This document shows, one piece after another, positions 59,587-64,000 of a stretch of 64,000 nucleotides of DNA (position 1 is the stretch's first letter; each line of letters starts with the position of its first letter). The notes beneath the pieces were generated by a model. It worked only from the letters and a program-made list of their open reading frames with translations, was not told where the DNA came from and made no database searches. The DNA is taken from the NCBI RefSeq assembly GCF_029873635.1, contig NC_080422.1:7657764-7721763 (forward strand), read 5' to 3'. Origin of the DNA: Malania oleifera. Its lineage: Eukaryota; Streptophyta; Magnoliopsida; Santalales; Ximeniaceae. A program made the translations under genes and the position numbers.

Positions 59587-61624
59587 TGTATTCCCAAGGG
59601 GGGGGTCAATTGGGTATTTAAAAATTAATTCCCTAAGTTCAACCAATCTAGCAAGTAGTATTTCACAAACCTAGGGTCTTTCTATGTATTCACATTCCCA
59701 ATCAAATATTTAAATGATAAACGTAAACATATAGGTGCAAAAAGTAAATTTCATAAAATAAAATCAACACCAGATATGTTATTAGGGTTCAGCTAACTGT
59801 GCCCATGTCCCCACCTTGGCCACACCAGCACAAGAATTCTACTAATGTTCACTTAACGGGTGAAGTAGCACCTAATACAATCAGGTCAATTAGCACAGGG
59901 TTGACCTAAACCTTTACAAATTCTTATTGCAGAGTGGAGAAGGCCCTAGGTCAAATTCAAAGGGCTGACCCCAACCTGATCCTTTCGGGTTAGATCAAAC
60001 CCCCTCAGGCCACGCTTGGAAATACAACAGTATTCTTCACAATGTAATTGGTACAGTGATTATGCTTCTCAAGTAAAGCAGATATGTACCCAATACGCAC
60101 AGTATAATCAATCAATCGCTCATCAACAATATAGGTAAATGTAAGCTCAGTGATGTGTATATATGTGGAAATAACACTTAACAAGATATGATCACAATAA
60201 TGTTCAAGAGTGTTCTAAACAAGCAGTACCTTGGAATTTAAGCAAGCACAAATCAATAGCAAATCAGTATTTCAAATATATGAATCAGATAATCAAACTA
60301 GTTCAAGAAGATTTTCTTCAATGAAATAGACACAATACTAGTTTGAAAATATTTTGCTTGTTTGAAAAAAAAATCTTTGCACAACCAAAAAGAAAGCTAT
60401 TGGACACTTACAATAACAATGCAAATATCCTAAGCTTACTAGGCTATCCCAACACAAGATTTATAGTATGAAAATCTGTGGGATAAACCTAAGCTAAACT
60501 CCCCAAAAATAATATCTTAATCACACAAGCAAGTGGAAGTTTTTAGCAATACCTAGTATATACTAGCACAACCAATATACTCTCACAATATTAAAATGTA
60601 TCAAAGGAATAGAAACTTGAGAGTATTTGGACAAAAAGAGTATTTGAGATAGAGATGATTTTTTCTAATTAGTTTTGGCTAATCTCTCCTTAATTTTGCA
60701 AATGAGCCCGTATATATAGAGAATGACAAAATTATAACCGTTAGGACTTTATGGGTATTATTAAATTTGTTTTAAAACCAAGTAGGAAAATTAACCTAGT
60801 TTACTTAATTTTGACCCCTATGAAAATTAATTTAACCCGAGAAGTTCGGGTTCCCGAGTAGACTCAGTTAAAAAAGCATTTTTAAACAGTTCAGTCACCC
60901 GGGTCTAGGTTCGGTTGCCTGATCAAAAGTCAGAATCATTTGTCGCGCGCTTCGGGTACCCGAAACGAAGTTCGATTAACCGAACTAACAAGTTCAGTCA
61001 CCTGAGCCCTTTTTGAACTGAAAAGTTCGGCAGCCTAAGTTGGTGAAAAGTCTTTTTCAAAGGGTTCGGGCACCTAAGGGCGATGCGTTCACTCTGGTTC
61101 GGTAGCCCGAATCAAGGTCAAACTGCTGACTTTCCAGCAGTTCGGGCGCCCGAGGAGTTTTAAACTCGAGGAGTTCGGTCGCCCGACCTCTCACATATTT
61201 GCCTATTAAGTCTAATTTTTAATTCAATTATTTTCCCTGATAATATATGTGATATGGAGACTATTTTGTGCATTTGTGTAGGGACCTAAGGTCTTTCTAT
61301 CCTATCAGAAAAATATGGCATCGGTCGACCGGCTCACAGTTCGATTAACAGAACTAGGCAATTCGGTCCCTATGGTCATTCTACGGTCATTTTGAGCTTA
61401 CAAACCTACATGCATGACATGCAGAGATTATTACAGACCGATGTACCTAGTTACTATTACAGACTTAAATAACACAAATATTAATTACAACAAAAGAAGT
61501 CTTTGGGGTCTTTAGACTTTTAGTCTTCATGTGCCATTAGTTTATCTGCATACAAACTCGAAAGTCATCAAATACCAAGAGTATTTGTCATTATCAAAAT
61601 CGGGTATGACCTATAAGGTCAACA
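59587..61624 (-). mobile_element. Sirevirus-like LTR
   Basis: The 2038-bp segment has TG to CA ends. Reading leftward it starts TGTTGACCTTATAGGTCATA, 'cgattttgataatgacaaat' and ends with a C-rich run and 'cttgggaataca'. It shares its start with 35477-35946. A TATA box 'ctatatatacgg' lies at about 60710-60722 on the minus strand. Upstream of it (60838-61200) is an array of TTCGG..CCGAA palindromic boxes. I see no primer site next to the left end and no matching target duplication, so it is probably a rearranged solo LTR. Assignment to Sirevirus/Maximus is by pattern. Confidence 0.65.
60838..61200. repeat. Array of TTCGG-N-CCCGAA palindromic boxes
   Basis: About twelve imperfect palindromes such as 'ttcgggttcccgag', 'cttcgggtacccgaa', 'ttcggtagcccgaa', 'ttcgggcgcccgag' and 'ttcggtcgcccgacc' are spaced 15-40 bp apart, upstream of the TATA box of the minus-strand LTR. 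Confidence 0.8.
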
Positions 61625-62387
61625 TTATGTTGATATGGTATCAAGGTTTCTAACATGGCTGATGTTTGCATATGTGGAATTATTGATTATAAAAAAAATG
61701 TTATGTAAATCCCGACGTCACATCGATCTATGAGCTTTTCTCGTTCTATATCTCTATTCATCAATTTAGAGATGGAATCAACTCAAACGGACAACACTGT
61801 TGGATCTAGAACGGCCGAAAACCTTAAAAATGGTTCAAGTTGTTCGAAAAACCAATCTAAAATGGCTTCGAAAAGCCCGATCAAACATCTGGTAAAAATG
61901 GTCAATTTTCATTAAACTTAATGGAATATTCCTCCAACTGATAGAATATTCTCACACAGTTAATGACACTGTCTGCTGACATGGCACTATAGGGCCCACC
62001 TAGTGACGTGGTACCGGGGCCCACCTACTGATGTGACTTGCTGACTTGGCACTGGCATGGTGATGACGTGGCCGTCTTCAACCTTCAAACACTCACTGGG
62101 TGATCGTCGGCGCATGGGAGCACGTGAGGCCACCTGCCGATCACTTACTGGCGCGTGAGAGCGCTTGGGGACGTGTGAACGTCGCCTGGCCGTCGGCAGC
62201 GCGTGCAAGCATGTTCGAGCTCGTCTGAGTTCCGTTCGAGCTCCAGTTACTACCGTTGGCTTCATCTCAACGAGAAGAATGCGATGGTGGCCTCAAAATT
62301 GAGTTTTGAGCTACTGGGCAGAGGCTCCAATTCGACAATTTGGCTCTAATCTAACAATTTTTATTCCAACCTCGCTCTGATACCAAT
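61625..62387 (-). mobile_element. Leader of a Ty1/copia element
   Basis: A tRNA-Met primer site complement (gctctgatacca, about 62374-62385) lies at the right end, next to the copia LTR. The region to its left is GC-rich with repeated 'acgtgg', 'gcgcgt' and 'cacgtg' words, as in the leaders of some plant copia elements. No gag frame is recognisable, and the first 65 bp or so may belong to something else. The plus-strand frame at 61730-61915 and the minus-strand frame at 61987-62265 have no known domain. Confidence 0.55.
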
Positions 62388-62565
62388 TGTTGGGGCAGAT
62401 CTAGGAGCAACAATCATACAAGGGCAAAAAATAAATAACAAAAATGGAACACTGAATTTTCTTGGTTCGGTCCAATCTGACCTACGTCCACGGAGCACAT
62501 CAATCTCACTATAAACTGGGAGAATGATTACAATGACGAGGAGGAGGCTACTGCTCTCAACTCAA

Positions 62566-62622
<57 letters not shown>

Positions 62623-62994
62623 AACACTCTCTGTTCTGCCTCACACACTCATGCATGCAGCTCTGCTCACTCTGCACACACAGCTCTACCCACAACTCTT
62701 TGCTACACACACACATAGTCACGCCCAATTCTACATCTTGCCCCACTCACAATTACACACACACACACACACATCTCCTTTATATAGCCTTTAAAGGGGG
62801 TGTAATTCAAACAAGGTGAATAGAGTTGGTGGTTGCATTTCAACCATAGTAGGCAAGGTTGGTGGAGGGCTGCTGGTCTCCTCTGCAAAATCAACATAAG
62901 CTGCTGGGATTGGTGGCTTCCGTCTCCACCTATGATGCACAACTCAATAAGTTGTAGTATTGTTGTTTGACACAAGTGAAGTGTTAGACAGAAC
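62388..62994 (-). mobile_element. Ty1/copia 5' LTR
   Basis: It starts on the plus strand with 'tgttggggcagatc' right after the primer site complement and runs to about 'gacagaaca'. It contains (CT)n and (CA)n runs (62568-62622, 62755-62774). A TATA box reads 'ggctatataaagg' on the minus strand (about 62778-62791). The right end is uncertain by some bases because a Tat LTR scrap with similar bases follows. Confidence 0.7.
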
Positions 62995-63150
62995 ATGTAG
63001 GGGGTACTGATTTATTTTTCTCGTATAATTGTACTTTTGATCCCAACTATGGTAAAACAGATTGAGTGATAATCTAATCGTATCAAATTAAATAACAGGT
63101 TAGTGACGATTCCATCAAATGTTCAATATTATTATTATTAGTTATTTCTT
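62995..63150 (+). mobile_element. Tat-type LTR scrap
   Basis: The blocks 'tgtagggggt', 'cttttgatcccaactatggt', 'ggttagtgacgattcc' and 'gttcaatattattatta' match 47190-47400 in the same order and orientation. Confidence 0.65.
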
Positions 63151-63272
63151 ATCCTTTTTCGAGACAGAAGGAACCAAAGCTTAAGTTAAATATCCTTCCT
63201 TGCCCCTTCAAAATATCAAAATGAGAGGACCAAAAAGAATAGAGGAGTGAGAGAGTTGCCCGTGCAAAAATG

Positions 63273-63322
<50 letters not shown>

Positions 63323-64000
63323 CCAGCCAAGCTCCAGGGGGAGTACAACCCTACGAGCAGAAGAGAGCATGATGAAAAGATGCAGGAGCATGTGGCTGGC
63401 ATGAATGATTCTGGCAACCCCCATTATGACAAGAGGAAGGGTTTAAAATGATCCAAAGAAAGATACGATGAGAGTAGGAAAAATTAAATAAAAATGGGTA
63501 AAGTTAAATAATAAAAAGAACAAAGAACAACTGTTCAAAGGCACAATGTGTCATTTCATGGGACAACCCCATTTGCCCACTAAGCTAAGGTATGAAAATG
63601 CCCCCTGCGCCTTCCACAGAACAGTCACACTACCTGTCCTCTCTTAGGCACACTGCTTCTCCCACTGCCCTACTGCACCTGGGTCACCCTGCCCCTCCCT
63701 CCATTCATTCATTCTCATGCATCATTCTTTTCTTTCGCCCGTTTATCAAGGGAGCTGCCCCATTTCAGGCCATTATATATTGTATGCTTTTCTCTCTTTC
63801 TTTCTTATTCATTTGTCTTCTCCTCCTTATCTATGTTTGCATATATTTTTTATATGCTTCTCTTTCCTTTTTCTTTCTTATTCATTTCTCTTCTCCCCCT
63901 CACCTAAGTTTGCATATATTTTTCTATCTAATTTTTTCTCTATGTTTTTTCTTATCTAATATGTGTATTTTTCCCTATTACTTATGCTCTATTTTTAGAT
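63151..64000. other. GA microsatellite and pyrimidine-rich sequence, no gene
   Basis: (GA)n runs at 63273-63320. 63600-64000 is rich in C and T with a loose repeat of about 90 bp ('ttcttattcatttgtcttctcc' near 63801 and 'ttcttattcatttctcttctcc' near 63873). No reading frame shows a recognisable domain. Confidence 0.6.

Noticed and set aside
62524-62718. 64-residue open frame with Ser-Leu and Thr-His runs
   Set aside because: It is a translation of CT and CA microsatellites inside the copia LTR.
63149-63424. 91-residue open frame with a Ser-Leu run
   Set aside because: It is a translation of a GA microsatellite with no domain.

Overview
The window looks like gene-poor heterochromatin from a flowering plant, probably a eudicot. 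I find no convincing host gene, tRNA or rRNA. Almost everything is LTR retrotransposon sequence, nested several layers deep. Evidence for a plant is the pairing of Tekay-like Ty3/gypsy elements (initiator tRNA-Met primer sites), Ogre/Tat elements (tRNA-Arg primer site, extra RNase H, ORF1, pol intron), Ty1/copia LTRs and a plant L1-type LINE. Species cannot be told from sequence alone.

Layout. 1-200: tail of a Tat-type LTR. 201-31138: a decayed Tekay-like element (A, plus strand): 5' LTR, gag, protease, RT/RNase H, truncated integrase and 3' LTR. Its protease-RT junction holds a 5'-truncated LINE (3351-6191). Its 3' LTR is split by a 20.4-kb Ogre-like element on the minus strand (9675-30035) with 3.2-kb near-identical LTRs and the target duplication CTACA. 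31139-35476: Tekay-like element B (LTR, gag, start of RT). 35477-38263: fragment of a Sirevirus-like LTR, then a minus-strand Tekay-like LTR (H) with its primer site. 38264-41376: degenerate Tat-type LTR. 41377-41983: minus-strand copia LTR with the first codons of gag. 41984-46640: AT-rich sequence with a possible hAT-like MITE, a TRIM-like element and a large palindrome. 46640-49111: Tat LTR end, primer site, leader and gag start. 49112-52790: Tekay-like element C. 52791-54707: minus-strand LTR D. 54708-59586: LTR E, split by a solo LTR (F, 56332-58557, target duplication ATAAC). 59587-61624: minus-strand Sirevirus-like LTR. 61625-62994: minus-strand copia leader and LTR. 62995-64000: Tat LTR scrap and pyrimidine-rich sequence.

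The Ogre is the youngest and best preserved part. On the minus strand it reads: 5' LTR, tRNA-Arg primer site, leader, ORF1 (plant-mobile-domain-like plus coiled coil, split by an apparent frameshift), a badly broken gag, protease with G-patch, a 160-bp intron whose removal joins protease and pol in frame, RT, degenerate RNase H, archaeal-type RNase H and integrase (one amber codon inside). Then come a 3' untranslated region with 29 copies of a 46-bp tandem repeat, the polypurine tract and the 3' LTR.

The most notable cross-element patterns are two. Arrays of palindromic GTCGAC-centred boxes lie just upstream of the TATA box in at least seven LTRs, both gypsy and copia. Hairpin-forming minisatellites of different sequence sit in the corresponding part of four related LTRs (B, C, D, E).
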